DNA of 40,776 nucleotides from a bacterium (GTDB lineage Bacteria; Actinomycetota; Acidimicrobiia; Acidimicrobiales; Bin134). The notes under the pieces are model-generated. The model did not search any database. It was not told the DNA's origin and saw only the letters and a list, made by a program, of their open reading frames with translations. Positions 8,137-19,216 of this stretch are shown one piece after another. The stretch covers positions 1-40,776 of the forward strand of contig JAPOSH010000091.1 of assembly GCA_026709815.1 (NCBI GenBank), given 5' to 3'. The position numbers and the translations under genes are program-made. How positions within the stretch are numbered: position 1 is the first letter of the stretch; each line of letters starts with the position of its first letter.

Positions 8137-10787
8137 CAGGCTCGGGCCACTTCCCACTCCTCAAACGTCTCGATGACGTCGCCCTGCTTGAGGTCTTGGA
8201 AGTCGGACAGGCCGATGCCGCACTCGTATCCGGATTGCACTTCGCGCACGTCTTCCTTGAAGCGTTTCAGCGATGACACCGTGCCCCGCCAGATGACTGT
8301 CCCGTCCCGCAAGAACCGGACTTTCGAGCCCCGGCTGATGGCGCCGTTGAGCACATAGCAGCCGGCCACCGCACCCACTCGGGGGATTCGGAAGATCTCT
8401 CGCACTTCGGCGTCGCCGGTGACCACCTCTTCGAACTCCGGCGCCAGCATCCCGACCATGGCGTTCTCCACATCCTCGATCAGGTTGTAGATGATCTCGT
8501 AGGTGCGGATCTCCACGTTCTCCAAGTCGGCCAATTCCCGGGCCTTGCGATCGGGCCGCACGTTGAAGCCGATAATGGTGGCATTGGACGCCGCGGCCAA
8601 TTGGATGTCGTTGGCAGTCACGCCGCCCACGCCCCGGTGGACGAATGCCAGCTTCACGTCATCTCGCCCGAGGCGTCCGAGACTGTCCACGACCGCCTCG
8701 AGCGATCCGTTCACATCGGCTTTGACGATGAGGTTCAGCGTGGCAGCCTCGCCAGCCTGAATCTGGCTGAAGATGTCTTCCAAACGAGCCCCGCCCGCAG
8801 TGGCCGCCGCGTCCCGGCCCAAGCTGGCGATCCGCTGGGAGTGCTCCCTGGTCTCGGCCACCTTGGCCGCCACTTTCTCGTTGGGCGCCACCACGAAAGA
8901 GTCGCCAGCGTTGGCCACATCGGAGAGCCCGAGCACCTGCACCGGCTTCGACGGCGGAGCTTCGTGGATCGGGTTGCCGCGGTCGTCCAGCAAGGCTCGG
9001 GCCCGGCCCCAAGATGCCCCTGCAACCACCGGATCTCCCCGCCGCAGAGTTCCGTGCTGGATCAACAACGTGGCCACGGGGCCCCGGCCGATGTCCAGAT
9101 TGGACTCGAGCACGACTCCTCGGGCCCGGCCCTCGGCGGCGGCCCGCAAGTCCTCCACCTCAGCCACCACAGCCAGCTGCTCGAGCAAGTCGTCGATACC
9201 CAGGTTCTGAAGAGCGGAGATCTCCACCATGATGGTGTCTCCCCCCCACTGCTCGGGCACGAGGTCGTGCTCGGCCAGCTGCTGCATGGTCCGATTGGGA
9301 TCGGCGTTGTTGCGATCCACCTTGTTGACCGCGACCACGATGGGCGCCTCGGCGGCCCGAGCGTGGTTGATGGCCTCCAAGGTCTGGGGCATCACCCCGT
9401 CGTCGGCTGCCACGACCAAGACCACGATGTCGGTGGCATCGGCCCCCCGGGCCCGCATCGCCGTGAACGCGGCGTGGCCGGGCGTGTCGATGAAGGTCAG
9501 AGTCCGCCCGTCCTTGTCCACCTGATAAGCGCCGATGTGCTGGGTGATTCCCCCGGCTTCGCCCTCGACCACGTTGGCGCTGCGGATCTGATCCAGCAAC
9601 TTCGTCTTGCCATGGTCCACATGGCCCATGACCGTTACCACCGGAGGCCGAACTGGGAGGTCTTCTTGGGGCTCAAGATCATCGACATCGGCCTCGAGCA
9701 GCTTGAGCAACTCGTTTTCCTGCTCCTCGCCCGGGTCGACCAGTCTTATTTCGGCGCCGACCTCGGCGGCGAAAAGCTCGATCATGTCGTCGGTCAGCGA
9801 TTGGGTGGCGGTGACCATCTCCCCCTGTTGCATGAGGAAGCGGACGACGTCGGCCGCCGTTTGATTCAGCTTCGGACCCATCTCCAGCGGCGTGGAAGCG
9901 CGCTCGATCACGACCACCCCCGTGGGCACGGCTGCCTCCGTCGGGGCGTAGTCGGGAATGTTCATGGGTTGCAGGTCTTCGGCCACCCGCCGACGCCGCC
10001 GGCTCTTGCGCCGCCTCTGCTGTGGGCGCTGCGGACCTCCTCGACCTCGACCGCCGGGGCCGGCAGGACCGCTGGAAGGCCCGCCGAGGGCGCCAGCGGG
10101 CCCGCGCGCCGCCAATGGGGCGGGTGGGCGGCCAGGCGAGCCTGCCGCCGGCCTTTGCGTGCCGACTCCCGGGCGGGCGGGCCCGCGAGGACCCCGGCGC
10201 GGACCCGGCGCCGGACCCCGTCCACCACGGCCGGGGGGCGGCGGGATGGGCTTGCCGGAAGAGGACATCGGCGGACGGCCCGGGGGCGGCGGGATCGGCT
10301 TGCCCGAGCGCGACAGCGGCGGACTGGGGGTCATAGAGGCCGCGGGCGCCGCAGCCGGGGGTTCCGATACCGGTTTGGGCGCGGCTCGCGGCGGTGGCGG
10401 GGAAACGCTGGGGGGCAGTTCAACCGGCGGCGGTGCCGGGCGAGAACGCGGCGGCAAGCCCCCACTGGACGTGACCACCCGCGGCGGCTTTGCAGGCTTG
10501 GGCTCCGGCTCCGGCTCAACCGCCACCGGCTCCGGCTCAACCGCCACCGGCTCGGGCGACGGCACCGGCTCCGGCGACGGCACCGGCTCGGGCGACGGCA
10601 CCGGCTCGGGGGATCGGATCAGGCCATCACGATCCGCTCGCCGGCGGACGCGATCCGCTTGAGCATCCACGATGCTCGAAGAATGGCTGTTGACGCCGAT
10701 CCCCAGAAGCACGCAGAGATCAAGCGTTTCCTTGTTCGTGAGGCCGAGTTCACGAGCGAGCTCGTACACCCGAATCTTTGCTGGCAA
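8136..10787 (-). CDS. infB: Translation initiation factor IF-2
   Basis: IF-2 is the GTPase that places initiator fMet-tRNA on the 30S subunit and promotes 50S joining. The 883-aa protein starts with the IF2N domain ([15 protein letters not shown]), then a long low-complexity Pro/Glu and Pro/Gly/Arg region (about 60-260), then the RRRRRVAED block leading to the GTPase. The G domain near residue 390 shows [12 protein letters not shown] (G1), GGITQHIGA (G2), DTPGH (G3) and NKVD (G4). Domains II-IV follow, with the domain IV signature ending [24 protein letters not shown]. Low-complexity linkers of this kind are usual in actinobacterial IF-2. A gap of 109 bases separates it from nusA, with no ylxR gene in it. 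Confidence 0.97.
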   Translation of the reverse strand: MPAKIRVYELARELGLTNKETLDLCVLLGIGVNSHSSSIVDAQADRVRRRADRDGLIRSPEPVPSPEPVPSPEPVPSPEPVAVEPEPVAVEPEPEPKPAKPPRVVTSSGGLPPRSRPAPPPVELPPSVSPPPPRAAPKPVSEPPAAAPAASMTPSPPLSRSGKPIPPPPGRPPMSSSGKPIPPPPGRGGRGPAPGPRRGPRGPARPGVGTQRPAAGSPGRPPAPLAARGPAGALGGPSSGPAGPGGRGRGGPQRPQQRRRKSRRRRRVAEDLQPMNIPDYAPTEAAVPTGVVVIERASTPLEMGPKLNQTAADVVRFLMQQGEMVTATQSLTDDMIELFAAEVGAEIRLVDPGEEQENELLKLLEADVDDLEPQEDLPVRPPVVTVMGHVDHGKTKLLDQIRSANVVEGEAGGITQHIGAYQVDKDGRTLTFIDTPGHAAFTAMRARGADATDIVVLVVAADDGVMPQTLEAINHARAAEAPIVVAVNKVDRNNADPNRTMQQLAEHDLVPEQWGGDTIMVEISALQNLGIDDLLEQLAVVAEVEDLRAAAEGRARGVVLESNLDIGRGPVATLLIQHGTLRRGDPVVAGASWGRARALLDDRGNPIHEAPPSKPVQVLGLSDVANAGDSFVVAPNEKVAAKVAETREHSQRIASLGRDAAATAGGARLEDIFSQIQAGEAATLNLIVKADVNGSLEAVVDSLGRLGRDDVKLAFVHRGVGGVTANDIQLAAASNATIIGFNVRPDRKARELADLENVEIRTYEIIYNLIEDVENAMVGMLAPEFEEVVTGDAEVREIFRIPRVGAVAGCYVLNGAISRGSKVRFLRDGTVIWRGTVSSLKRFKEDVREVQSGYECGIGLSDFQDLKQGDVIETFEEWEVARA
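10551..10613. repeat. 18-bp tandem repeat in the IF-2 linker coding region
   Basis: The unit ctcgggcgacggcaccgg occurs at 10551, 10569 (one mismatch) and 10587, with half a copy from 10605. It encodes the hexapeptide SPEPVP repeated in the IF-2 N-terminal linker. Just beside it (about 10511-10550) a related 21-base unit encodes VAVEPEP twice. The repeat keeps the reading frame and is a low-complexity feature of the linker. Confidence 0.85.
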
Positions 10788-10896
10788 AAGGCTCTTTCCT
10801 GATTGTTCCGCGTAGCGCGGCCGACCCGTTCGGGCCGGGGTTTCATTGTCTCACGCCCAGCCTTCGGATTTCGAAGTCAATCCAAGGCGATGGCTG

Positions 10897-12060
10897 CTAT
10901 TCTGGTTGCGGACCACCTCGCATAGTCTCTCCCGACTCTGCCGCCGAGGTTTCCTCGGCCCCTTCGGCCGCCCACTCTTCAGCCGACAGGGCTGGACCCC
11001 CCTCGGCTGGCCGCCAAACCTGCTCGCCGGTTGCCTCGTCTATGACCCATTCGCCTTCGGCCCAGTCCATGTCCTTGTAAGCAGCTTCTTGGGCGAGCTG
11101 GCTTTCGCTCTTGATATCGATTCGCCACCCGGTCAAACGGGCCGACAACCGAGCATTCTGGCCTTCTTTGCCAATGGCCAGTGAAAGCTGGTAGTCGGGC
11201 ACGACAACCTCGGCCACTCCCGACTCTTCATCGATGTTCACCTCTTTGATCTTGGCCGGGGACAGCGCCTTGGCCACGAAATCAGCCGGATCCTCCGCAA
11301 AGGGGACGATATCGATCTTCTCCCCCCGCAACTCGTTGACCACCATGCGCACCCGCGCGCCACGCGCCCCCACGCACGCCCCAACCGGGTCCACATTGAC
11401 GTCGTTCGACGCCACCGCGATCTTCGTCCGATGGCCAGGCTCTCGAGCGCAAGCCCTGATCTCCACCACCCCATCGGCGATCTCAGGCACCTCGAGCTCG
11501 AACAACCGCCGGATCAGCCCGGGATGCGTGCGGCTGACCACGATTTGCGGGCCCTTCGCCGTCTTGCGGACCTCCACGATGTAGGCCTTGAGACGGCTGT
11601 TGGCCTCGGGACGCTCGAAGGGCACCTGCTCGGCCTGAGGCAAGAGCGCCTCCACCCGACCCAAGTCCAACAGCGTGTAGCGAGCGTCATTCTGCTGGAT
11701 GATCCCGGTGACGATGTCGCCCTCCCGACCGGCGTATTCCTCGTACTTCAGCTCGCGCTCCACCTCGCGAATCCGCTGCGTCATGACCTGTTTGGCCGTC
11801 TGCGCCGCGATGCGGCCGAAGCCCTGCGGCGTGACGTCGAACGGCTCCCCGACCGGCTCCCCGCCCTCATCCAGCTTTTGCGCGAAAACCTGGATGTCGG
11901 CCGTGTCGGGGTTGATGGTGACCCAGGCGTATTCCTCGCTGTCGGGCATGCGCTTATAGGCCGATTCGAGGGCATCGGCCAAAGCAGCCAATAGGGCGTC
12001 CACCGAGATCCCCTTGTCCACGGCCAGCGCTTGGAGGGCTTCCAGCATGTCGGGATTCAC
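10897..12060 (-). CDS. nusA: Transcription termination/antitermination protein NusA
   Basis: NusA binds RNA polymerase and modulates pausing, termination, antitermination and coupling to translation. The 387-aa protein has the N-terminal polymerase-binding domain (about 1-125, starting MNPDMLEALQALA), an S1 domain (GDIVTGIIQQNDARYTLLDLG, about 133-200), KH1 with TKIAVASNDVNVDPVGACVG (about 230-285) and KH2 with SLAIGKEGQNARLSARLTGW (about 305-345). A short acidic tail follows instead of the duplicated acidic repeats of E. coli, the usual actinobacterial form. Its start overlaps the rimP stop by four bases. Confidence 0.97.
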   Translation of the reverse strand: MNPDMLEALQALAVDKGISVDALLAALADALESAYKRMPDSEEYAWVTINPDTADIQVFAQKLDEGGEPVGEPFDVTPQGFGRIAAQTAKQVMTQRIREVERELKYEEYAGREGDIVTGIIQQNDARYTLLDLGRVEALLPQAEQVPFERPEANSRLKAYIVEVRKTAKGPQIVVSRTHPGLIRRLFELEVPEIADGVVEIRACAREPGHRTKIAVASNDVNVDPVGACVGARGARVRMVVNELRGEKIDIVPFAEDPADFVAKALSPAKIKEVNIDEESGVAEVVVPDYQLSLAIGKEGQNARLSARLTGWRIDIKSESQLAQEAAYKDMDWAEGEWVIDEATGEQVWRPAEGGPALSAEEWAAEGAEETSAAESGETMRGGPQPE

Positions 12061-12608
12061 TGCTGATCCTTTCTGTCAATCGGCAGCCTGGATTCCTTCC
12101 CCAATGGCTCCCCGGACGTCGGCACCAATCGACTGCCCTTGTTCTTTGTCTTCTTCAATGGCTTCGGGCCCCATTCGAAAACGGTTCTGGCCTTGGTGAT
12201 CTCGCTGAAGGGCATCCAGAGGGGAACCCCGTTCTGCTCTACCGTGATCCCGCCATCGTCATATCCGGTCAGCACTCCTTGAATCCGGCGCTCCCCCTCG
12301 ACTTGGGGCGCGAGCTTGATGCTCACGGCCTCACCCACCGCACGGGCATAGTGCTCGGGCCGGCGCAGCGGTCGCTCCAGGCCGGGGCTGGTGATCTCCA
12401 GGGTGTACCGACCAGGGACGAGATCGCTGTCGTCCAACAAGCGGGAGGCCACCTTGGAGGCATCGGCCACCTCATCGAGGCTGACGCCGCCGGGCTTGTC
12501 CACGATGATGCGCAACACGCCGCCGCCGAAAGTCAAGTCGTAGATTTCCAACTCCCGTCCCTGGAACAAGGGCGCGAGCAGATCGCGCACGCTCTCCGCC
12601 ACTGACAT
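12057..12608 (-). CDS. rimP: Ribosome maturation factor RimP
   Basis: RimP binds free 30S subunits and aids their late assembly, acting early on S12 and the central pseudoknot region. The 183-aa protein has the family N-terminal domain (LEIYDLTFGGGVLRIIVDKPGGVSLDEVADASK) with SPGLERPLRRPEHYARAVGE between the two domains and a C-terminal Sm-like barrel (GERRIQGVLTGYDDGGITVE), then a Lys-rich tail. It opens the rimP-nusA-infB operon, with a promoter expected in the 12609-12656 stretch just downstream of the proS terminator. Confidence 0.95.
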   Translation of the reverse strand: MSVAESVRDLLAPLFQGRELEIYDLTFGGGVLRIIVDKPGGVSLDEVADASKVASRLLDDSDLVPGRYTLEITSPGLERPLRRPEHYARAVGEAVSIKLAPQVEGERRIQGVLTGYDDGGITVEQNGVPLWMPFSEITKARTVFEWGPKPLKKTKNKGSRLVPTSGEPLGKESRLPIDRKDQQ

Positions 12609-12656
12609 CTTGCCCCTTTCCTGGCCGACGGTCCTCTGCGCCTCCCCAAATTCAGA

Positions 12657-12680
12657 AGGCGTGGGCCCCAGCCCACGCCT
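12657..12680 (-). terminator. Intrinsic-type terminator hairpin after proS
   Basis: The sequence aggcgtgggc/ccca/gcccacgcct forms a perfect 10-bp stem with a four-base loop. It lies 82 bases beyond the proS stop in the direction of transcription and before rimP. The transcript after it reads TCTGAATTTGGGG, a weak U-rich stretch, so termination may be partial. It probably separates the rpsB-to-proS unit from the rimP-nusA-infB unit. Confidence 0.7.
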
Positions 12681-12761
12681 GACCCGAACAAAGAGATCGA
12701 CGATACCCGGGCAATCTTACCCGGTGCCGGGGCCGCTGTCGCTGTATGGGCGACGAGAATC

Positions 12762-14174
12762 TCAATAGCTGCGGCCGCACACTGCCACCAGATCGGGCTC
12801 GTCGCCGCTCTCGGGCAATGACCCGTCGGGACGCTGCAAGCACCGCACCGTGACCGCGTCTTCAGCGAGTTCGGCTTCCCCCTCAGGGCCGAGCCGGGCC
12901 CACGGAATCCGAGCGAAACCGGTTGCCGCCGCCTCCCTTACCTCTGCCGGCGTCGCAGCCTCGGCAATCCGCGAGTCCCGCCAGGCAACGGCACTGTCGT
13001 ACATGCGCTCCTGGATGCCCTCCAGCAGCGACGCCACCCGCTCCGACGCGCCCGACAGCCCGACCGACTCTTTCTCGCCGCCGATCCGGGTCGCCAAAGT
13101 GGCCTGCCCCCGCTCGATGTCGCGGGGGCCGATCTCCACCCGGACCGGCACGCCCTTCAACTCCCAGTCGGTGGCTCGGCGGCCGAACCCGGTTCCCGTC
13201 CGATCATCCACCCTCGCCCGTATCCCGACAGCGGCCAATTCGGCGGCCAACCGGTGGCAGGCATCCACCACGCCCTCGGCGTCGCGCACTGCGACAACCG
13301 CGGCTTGGACGGGTGCCAAACGGGGGGGTACCAGCAGTCCCCGGTCATCGCCGTGAGCCATGATCAGCCCGCCGACCATGCGAGACGAAACTCCCCATGA
13401 GGTCTGCCAAACGAGGGACTGGTTGCCGTCGGCGTCTAGGTAGCTGATGTCGAACATGGTGGCGAAGCTCTGCCCCAGTTCGTGGGAAGTCCCCATCTGG
13501 AGCGCCTTGCCGTCGCGCATCATCGCCTCGAGGCACATGGAGTTGATGGCGCCGGGAAACCGCTCGGCCTCGGTCTTGTAACCGACGAGCACTGGGATGG
13601 CCAGCACCGACTCCATGAAGTCCCTGTACACCTCGTGAAGTATCCGGGCGGCGTAGTCGCGGGCCTCCTGGCGGGTGGCATGGGCAGTATGGCCCTCTTG
13701 CCACAAGAACTCCGTGGTCCGCAAGAAGATCCGCGGGCGCATCTCCCAGCGAACCACATTGGCCCACTGGTTGATCAAAAGCGGCAAGTCGCGATGACTC
13801 TGCACCCATTTCGAGAAGTAGGCGTTGATAATGGTCTCGCTGGTGGGGCGCACCACCACCGGCTCAGCGAGCTCTTTGCCCCCGCCCTGGGTGACAACCG
13901 CCAATTCGGGGCTGAACCCGTCCACATGGTCGGATTCCCGACTCAGGTAACTCTCGGGGATGAACAGCGGAAAATAGGCGTTTTCGGCGCCGGCCGCCTT
14001 GATGCGCTGGTCCACCTCGGCCTGCATCCGCTCCCAGAGGGCGAAACCGTAGGGCCGGATGACCATGGTGCCCCGCACCGGACCGTTGTCGGCCAACTCC
14101 GCTTTGTTCAAGACATCCTGATACCAGCGGGGAAAGTCCTCGCTCTGGGGGGTGAGCACCCCTTTGTCGGCCAT
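12762..14174 (-). CDS. proS: Prolyl-tRNA synthetase, short archaeal/eukaryotic-type
   Basis: ProRS charges tRNA-Pro with proline; it is a class II synthetase. The product (470 aa) lacks the large editing insertion of the bacterial-type enzyme and begins like the archaeal/eukaryotic group: DFPRWYQDVLNKAELADNGPVRGTMVIRPYGFALWE. Class II motif 2 is seen at EMRPRIFLRTTEFLWQEGHTAHA, followed by the anticodon-binding domain (LAPVQAAVVAVRD, DDRTGTGFGRRATDWELKGVPVRVEIGPRD), and the chain ends in a typical C-terminal Tyr. AGGAGA lies upstream: it is too close to ATG 14180 but well placed for ATG 14174 (MADKGVL), which I prefer. It overlaps or abuts ispG. A terminator hairpin follows it. Confidence 0.96.
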   Translation of the reverse strand: MADKGVLTPQSEDFPRWYQDVLNKAELADNGPVRGTMVIRPYGFALWERMQAEVDQRIKAAGAENAYFPLFIPESYLSRESDHVDGFSPELAVVTQGGGKELAEPVVVRPTSETIINAYFSKWVQSHRDLPLLINQWANVVRWEMRPRIFLRTTEFLWQEGHTAHATRQEARDYAARILHEVYRDFMESVLAIPVLVGYKTEAERFPGAINSMCLEAMMRDGKALQMGTSHELGQSFATMFDISYLDADGNQSLVWQTSWGVSSRMVGGLIMAHGDDRGLLVPPRLAPVQAAVVAVRDAEGVVDACHRLAAELAAVGIRARVDDRTGTGFGRRATDWELKGVPVRVEIGPRDIERGQATLATRIGGEKESVGLSGASERVASLLEGIQERMYDSAVAWRDSRIAEAATPAEVREAAATGFARIPWARLGPEGEAELAEDAVTVRCLQRPDGSLPESGDEPDLVAVCGRSY

Positions 14175-14176
14175 GT

Positions 14177-15400
14177 TCATGCTCTCCTGCGAATGTGCTC
14201 GATCTTGTCACCCGCCCGGTTGGCATCCTCGCCTTGCTCGGCTAGCAGGCGTCTCCGGTCGCGCTCAGCCTCGCGTGCCGCAGCCACCGTGTCAGCCCGC
14301 TCGAGCGCGGCCTCGAACCCGTGCTCGTGGATCAGCTCCGCCCATTCCACCAGCGCCGGCACCATGTCATTCTCGGCGATCACCGCCACGTTGCGGCCCT
14401 TCACGAACAGATGGCCCCGCTTGTTGCCCGCGGCGATGCCGATGTCGGCGTCACGGGCTTCGCCGGGGCCGTTCACCACACAACCCATAACCGCCACTTG
14501 CAGGGGGATCTCCCGGTCGCCGAACGCCTCCATGGCCTGCTCGGCCACCGCATAAACGTCGATCTCCGCCCGCCCGCAGCTCGGGCAGGCGATGAGATCC
14601 ACGTTCTTGCGCTCCCGCAGCCCCATCGACTCAAGAAGCCACCGGCCGGCCTTCGCCTCCTGCACCGGATCGGCGGTCAGGCTGTAGCGGATGGTGTCGC
14701 CGATGCCCTCGGCCAACAGCGCGCCGATGCCCGCAGTGGACTTGATCAACCCCACCGGGGGCGGCCCCGCCTCGGTCACCCCGAGGTGCAGGGGATGATC
14801 GGTGACCTCGGCCAGCTGGCGGTAGGACTCGATCATGAGGGACACGCTGGATGCCTTGACCGATATCTTGACGTCGTCGAAGTCCACGTCGGCGAAGTAG
14901 CCGAGTTCCATCTGGGCCGATTCCACCAAGGCCTCCGGAACGACCCGGTCGTTGTATTTCCGGTACAAATCAGGGTGCAGCGACCCCCCGTTGACCCCGA
15001 TGCGAATGGGGACTCCGCGATCTCGGCACTCCGAGGCCACCGCCCGAATGTGCTCAGGCTTGCGGATATTGCCGGGATTCAGCCTCAGACACTGGACTCC
15101 GGCTTCCAGCGCGGCCAGAGCCATGCGATGCTGGTGATGGATGTCGGCCACGATGGGCACCGGAGACCGGGGCACGATCTGAGCAAGCCCCTCGGCGGCC
15201 TCGATCTCATTGCAGGTACAGCGCACGATGTCGGCACCCGCCGCGGCCAGGGCGTAAATCTGCTGGAGAGTGCCCTCCACATCAGCGGTGCGGGTGGTGG
15301 TCATGGACTGGACGGTGATCGGCGCGCCGCCGCCAACGGCCACGTCGCCCACGTGAATCTGACGAGTCCGCCGCCGCTCGAAGGCTGATGCAACTTCCAT
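14177..15400 (-). CDS. ispG: 4-hydroxy-3-methylbut-2-enyl-diphosphate synthase
   Basis: IspG (GcpE) converts MEcPP to HMBPP with a 4Fe-4S cluster in the MEP isoprenoid pathway. The sequence shows VGGGAPITVQSMTTTRT at the start of the TIM barrel, RLNPGNI in its middle, and the cluster cysteines in DLIACPSCGRAEID and VMGCVVNGPGEA near the C-terminus. A charged tail ends the chain. Two ATG starts are possible, 15439 and 15400; the second (MEVASAFERRRTRQIHVG) matches the usual N-terminus, and neither has a strong ribosome binding site. It lies between rseP and proS in the dxr-rseP-ispG order that places two MEP pathway genes around the protease. Confidence 0.96.
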   Translation of the reverse strand: MEVASAFERRRTRQIHVGDVAVGGGAPITVQSMTTTRTADVEGTLQQIYALAAAGADIVRCTCNEIEAAEGLAQIVPRSPVPIVADIHHQHRMALAALEAGVQCLRLNPGNIRKPEHIRAVASECRDRGVPIRIGVNGGSLHPDLYRKYNDRVVPEALVESAQMELGYFADVDFDDVKISVKASSVSLMIESYRQLAEVTDHPLHLGVTEAGPPPVGLIKSTAGIGALLAEGIGDTIRYSLTADPVQEAKAGRWLLESMGLRERKNVDLIACPSCGRAEIDVYAVAEQAMEAFGDREIPLQVAVMGCVVNGPGEARDADIGIAAGNKRGHLFVKGRNVAVIAENDMVPALVEWAELIHEHGFEAALERADTVAAAREAERDRRRLLAEQGEDANRAGDKIEHIRRRA

Positions 15401-15460
15401 GCTCTCAGCTTGGCACGCTTGGCGGGGGGGAGTCTCCATCGCCCGCAGCCATCGCAGACC

Positions 15461-16743
15461 TCAGCTCGGAAGCCGCACCGGATCGGTGAGGTCAAGATAA
15501 ACCGATCCGATGAAGACGAACACCAGAATCAGGATCACGGCGTAGGCCACCGGCACCATCTTCGTCACATCAGCGGTATACCGATTGCCCCGCCAGGAGC
15601 GGAGGCGCTCATAGGTGGCGATCACCACATGGCCCCCGTCCAGGGGCAGCAGCGGAATCATGTTGAAAACTCCGATGAACACGTTGAGCAGCGCCAAGAA
15701 CAAGAGCAGGTTCCCATAGCCGCTCTCGGTGAGATCGGCGCCGATTCTGAGCGCGCCGAATATCGAGACCACGCGGTCTTGGGCGTCGGCCGGCGCCGCG
15801 ACCGGGATGCCGCCGCCGGCCGGGGCGACCGCATCCGGGGCCGTCTGATCGGCAACATTGCGGAAGAAGCTGCTGAGACCACTGGGGGAGAAGAACCGGG
15901 CGATGCCGTAGACCGACTCTTTGACCAGGAACCCGAACTCCTCCAGCGTCTCGCCGGCAGCCTCGAGGTAACCGACGTCCACCGACTGGGATGACCAAGC
16001 CGACCGAGAGCCGATGCCGATGTAGCCGCGGCTGGAGTCCCCGGGATGGACGTCGAGCACCAGCGAGCGGACCAGCAAGCTGCTCCCCCGCTCCACCCCG
16101 AGGCTCACCGTCGCTCCCGGGCCGGGCAGCAACCCGGCCATGTCTTCCATGTTGGCCACCGCAATGTCGTCGACCGACACGATGCGATCACCGGGCAGCA
16201 ACCCGGCACGGTGGGCCGGCGATCCGCTGACCACTTGGCTGACCGCCCAATCCGGCGAGGGCACGCTCTGGGTTCTGCCCCCGACCACCAGGAAGGAGAA
16301 GATCAGCACCAGCGCCAACAAGAAGTGCACGGTCGAGCCGGCCACGGCCACCGACATGCGCCGCCAATAGGGCTTGCTGCGATACGTGCGGTGCTCGTCA
16401 ACCGGGGCCACCTCCTCCAAGTTGTTCATTCCGATGATCCGCACATAGGCGCCGGCCGGGATTGCCTTGAGGCCGTACACCGTGTCGCCTCGGCGCATCG
16501 ACCACAGGCGGGGCCCGAACCCCAGGAAGAACTCGGTGACCTTCATGCCCGCGGCCCGGGCCGCGACGAAGTGGCCCATCTCGTGCAAGAAGATCATGCC
16601 GATAACGGCCAGCACCACGATCAGCATCGGCAGGCCCCATACCGCCAGGACTGCCGCGAGCAGGCCGACCGCCAACGCCAAGCCGCCCCAGCCGTCGCGA
16701 TGCGCTCGCAGGTCGGGCTTTGGCGGCGGCGGAGAAGGGCGGC

Positions 16744-16747
<4 letters not shown>
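15461..16747 (-). CDS. rseP: Site-2 intramembrane metalloprotease, RIP family
   Basis: Site-2 proteases cut membrane-embedded anti-sigma factors and other single-span proteins. The 428-aa protein has a membrane span with the zinc motif FLHEMGHFVAARAAG (HExxH, about residue 54), the GFGPRL segment, a further span, a PDZ domain (VVSGSPAHRAGLLPGDRIVSVDDIAV, about 175-250), and the second metal-binding span NMIPLLPLDGGHV (about 365), with a final membrane span. It matches the actinobacterial Rip1-type protein by context and layout. Its start overlaps the dxr stop by four bases. Which regulator it cleaves cannot be seen here. Confidence 0.95.
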
Positions 16748-17916
<1,169 letters not shown>

Positions 17917-17934
17917 GAACCGGCAGACCTCGGC

Positions 17935-19203
17935 TCAGATCACCTCGAGCACGAGCGCGGCGAAGTACGTGGCGGGAAGCACGAAGAGCAGCGCATCGAT
18001 GCGATCCAACATGCCCCCGTGACCGGGCAGCAGGGCGCCCATGTCCTTGATGCCCAGGTCTCGTTTGAGGGCCGATTCCAAGAGGTCGGCCACCGGGGCC
18101 ACCGCCGCCACCACGATGCCCAAGACCACGCCGTCGGAGCGAGACCCGGACGCGTCTCCGAAGGGTCCGATCTCCAGAATGGAGATGAACACCAAGGCAG
18201 CTGCGATGGTGAGGATGGTGCCGCCTATCAACCCCTCCACTGTCTTGTTGGGGCTGGACTTGGACAGCGGCGTGCGACCTGCGGCCCGCCCGACGGCAAA
18301 CGCGCCGATGTCGTGGGCTGCCGTCAATATGACGGCCGTCAGCACCAGTTCGGCGCCGTCCGGCCGGTCGAGGAGGAGTCCGCCGAACGCCCCGGTTACT
18401 CCGATGTAGACAATCCCCAGCAGGGTCACCCCCAGGTTGGGCAGCATGCGGTCGCGGCCCACGCCGCTCAGGTACCAGAGCCCGGCGCCGAACAGGGCGA
18501 AAACCAGCACCAGCACCATGCCGTCGGCGCCTCGCCAATAGGCGGCGAGCGGCAAAGCCCCCACCGCGACGAAGCCCACCAGGGTGGGAGGGTGATAGCC
18601 CGCATGCCGCAAGGCGGCGAACCACTCTGCGGCGGCAATCAACAGCGCGACGACGAGCAGCCCCAGCGCCACCCGCTCCCCCAAAGCGATCGCCCCCAAG
18701 ACCAATCCGCCCAGCAACAGGCCGACCACCACAGCCGCCGTCAGATTGCCTCCGGCGGTCACAGGCGGGGAGTGCGTCCCCGCGGGGGGCGGCGCCGACA
18801 AAGGCGGCGGCATGTCGACCATCCCTGTGGCCACCGGAGGGCCGGCGGTATCCAAGGACAGCACTTCGTCCACCCGGTCTACCGAGGGAAACTGCACCGC
18901 CTCGGTAGGCTCGGGATCTTCAAAGACGCTCACTCCCTCGGCCGCCCCGCCGAGGGCCGCAGGGTCGGTCAGCGTCCGCTCTTCAGCGTCTTCGCGCCAC
19001 ACGGGGGCTCGATCAGCGAGATCTCCCCAGTTCTCCCCTTTTTCGGACTCGGCATCGTCCGGCTCCTCCCAGCGGGGAAGGCCGGGCGCCTCCTCATCTT
19101 CGTCGAATAAGGACGTCAGGTCGTCCAGGAACATGGCCTGCTCGTCTTCAGATGCGTCATCAGACCGAGTGCTCGGCCTTTCGAAAGGATTGTCCTCGTC
19201 CAC
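17935..19203 (-). CDS. cdsA: Phosphatidate cytidylyltransferase with long acidic N-terminal extension
   Basis: CdsA makes CDP-diacylglycerol from phosphatidic acid and CTP at the membrane, the branch point for phospholipid synthesis. About 140 residues of Asp/Glu/Pro-rich cytosolic extension precede a series of hydrophobic spans. The catalytic region shows GRTPLSKSSPNKTVEGLIGG and the C-terminal signature DMGALLPGHGGMLDRIDALLF. The track start (19275) runs back into frr. The real start is GTG 19203, since GGGAGG stands five bases before it and the frr stop lies just upstream at 19217. The extension is longer than in the E. coli enzyme; acidic extensions are known in actinobacterial CdsA. Confidence 0.96.
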   Translation of the reverse strand: MDEDNPFERPSTRSDDASEDEQAMFLDDLTSLFDEDEEAPGLPRWEEPDDAESEKGENWGDLADRAPVWREDAEERTLTDPAALGGAAEGVSVFEDPEPTEAVQFPSVDRVDEVLSLDTAGPPVATGMVDMPPPLSAPPPAGTHSPPVTAGGNLTAAVVVGLLLGGLVLGAIALGERVALGLLVVALLIAAAEWFAALRHAGYHPPTLVGFVAVGALPLAAYWRGADGMVLVLVFALFGAGLWYLSGVGRDRMLPNLGVTLLGIVYIGVTGAFGGLLLDRPDGAELVLTAVILTAAHDIGAFAVGRAAGRTPLSKSSPNKTVEGLIGGTILTIAAALVFISILEIGPFGDASGSRSDGVVLGIVVAAVAPVADLLESALKRDLGIKDMGALLPGHGGMLDRIDALLFVLPATYFAALVLEVI

Positions 19204-19216
19204 TGCGCCTCCCTGG

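Noticed and set aside
8601-10802. 733-aa plus-strand ORF opposite infB
   Set aside because: It is the antisense frame of a long GC-rich gene; the minus strand carries all IF-2 GTPase motifs in order.
10619-10846. 75-aa minus-strand ORF near the missing ylxR position
   Set aside because: It overlaps the infB N-terminus in another frame and lacks the RxCxxC-type YlxR motif.
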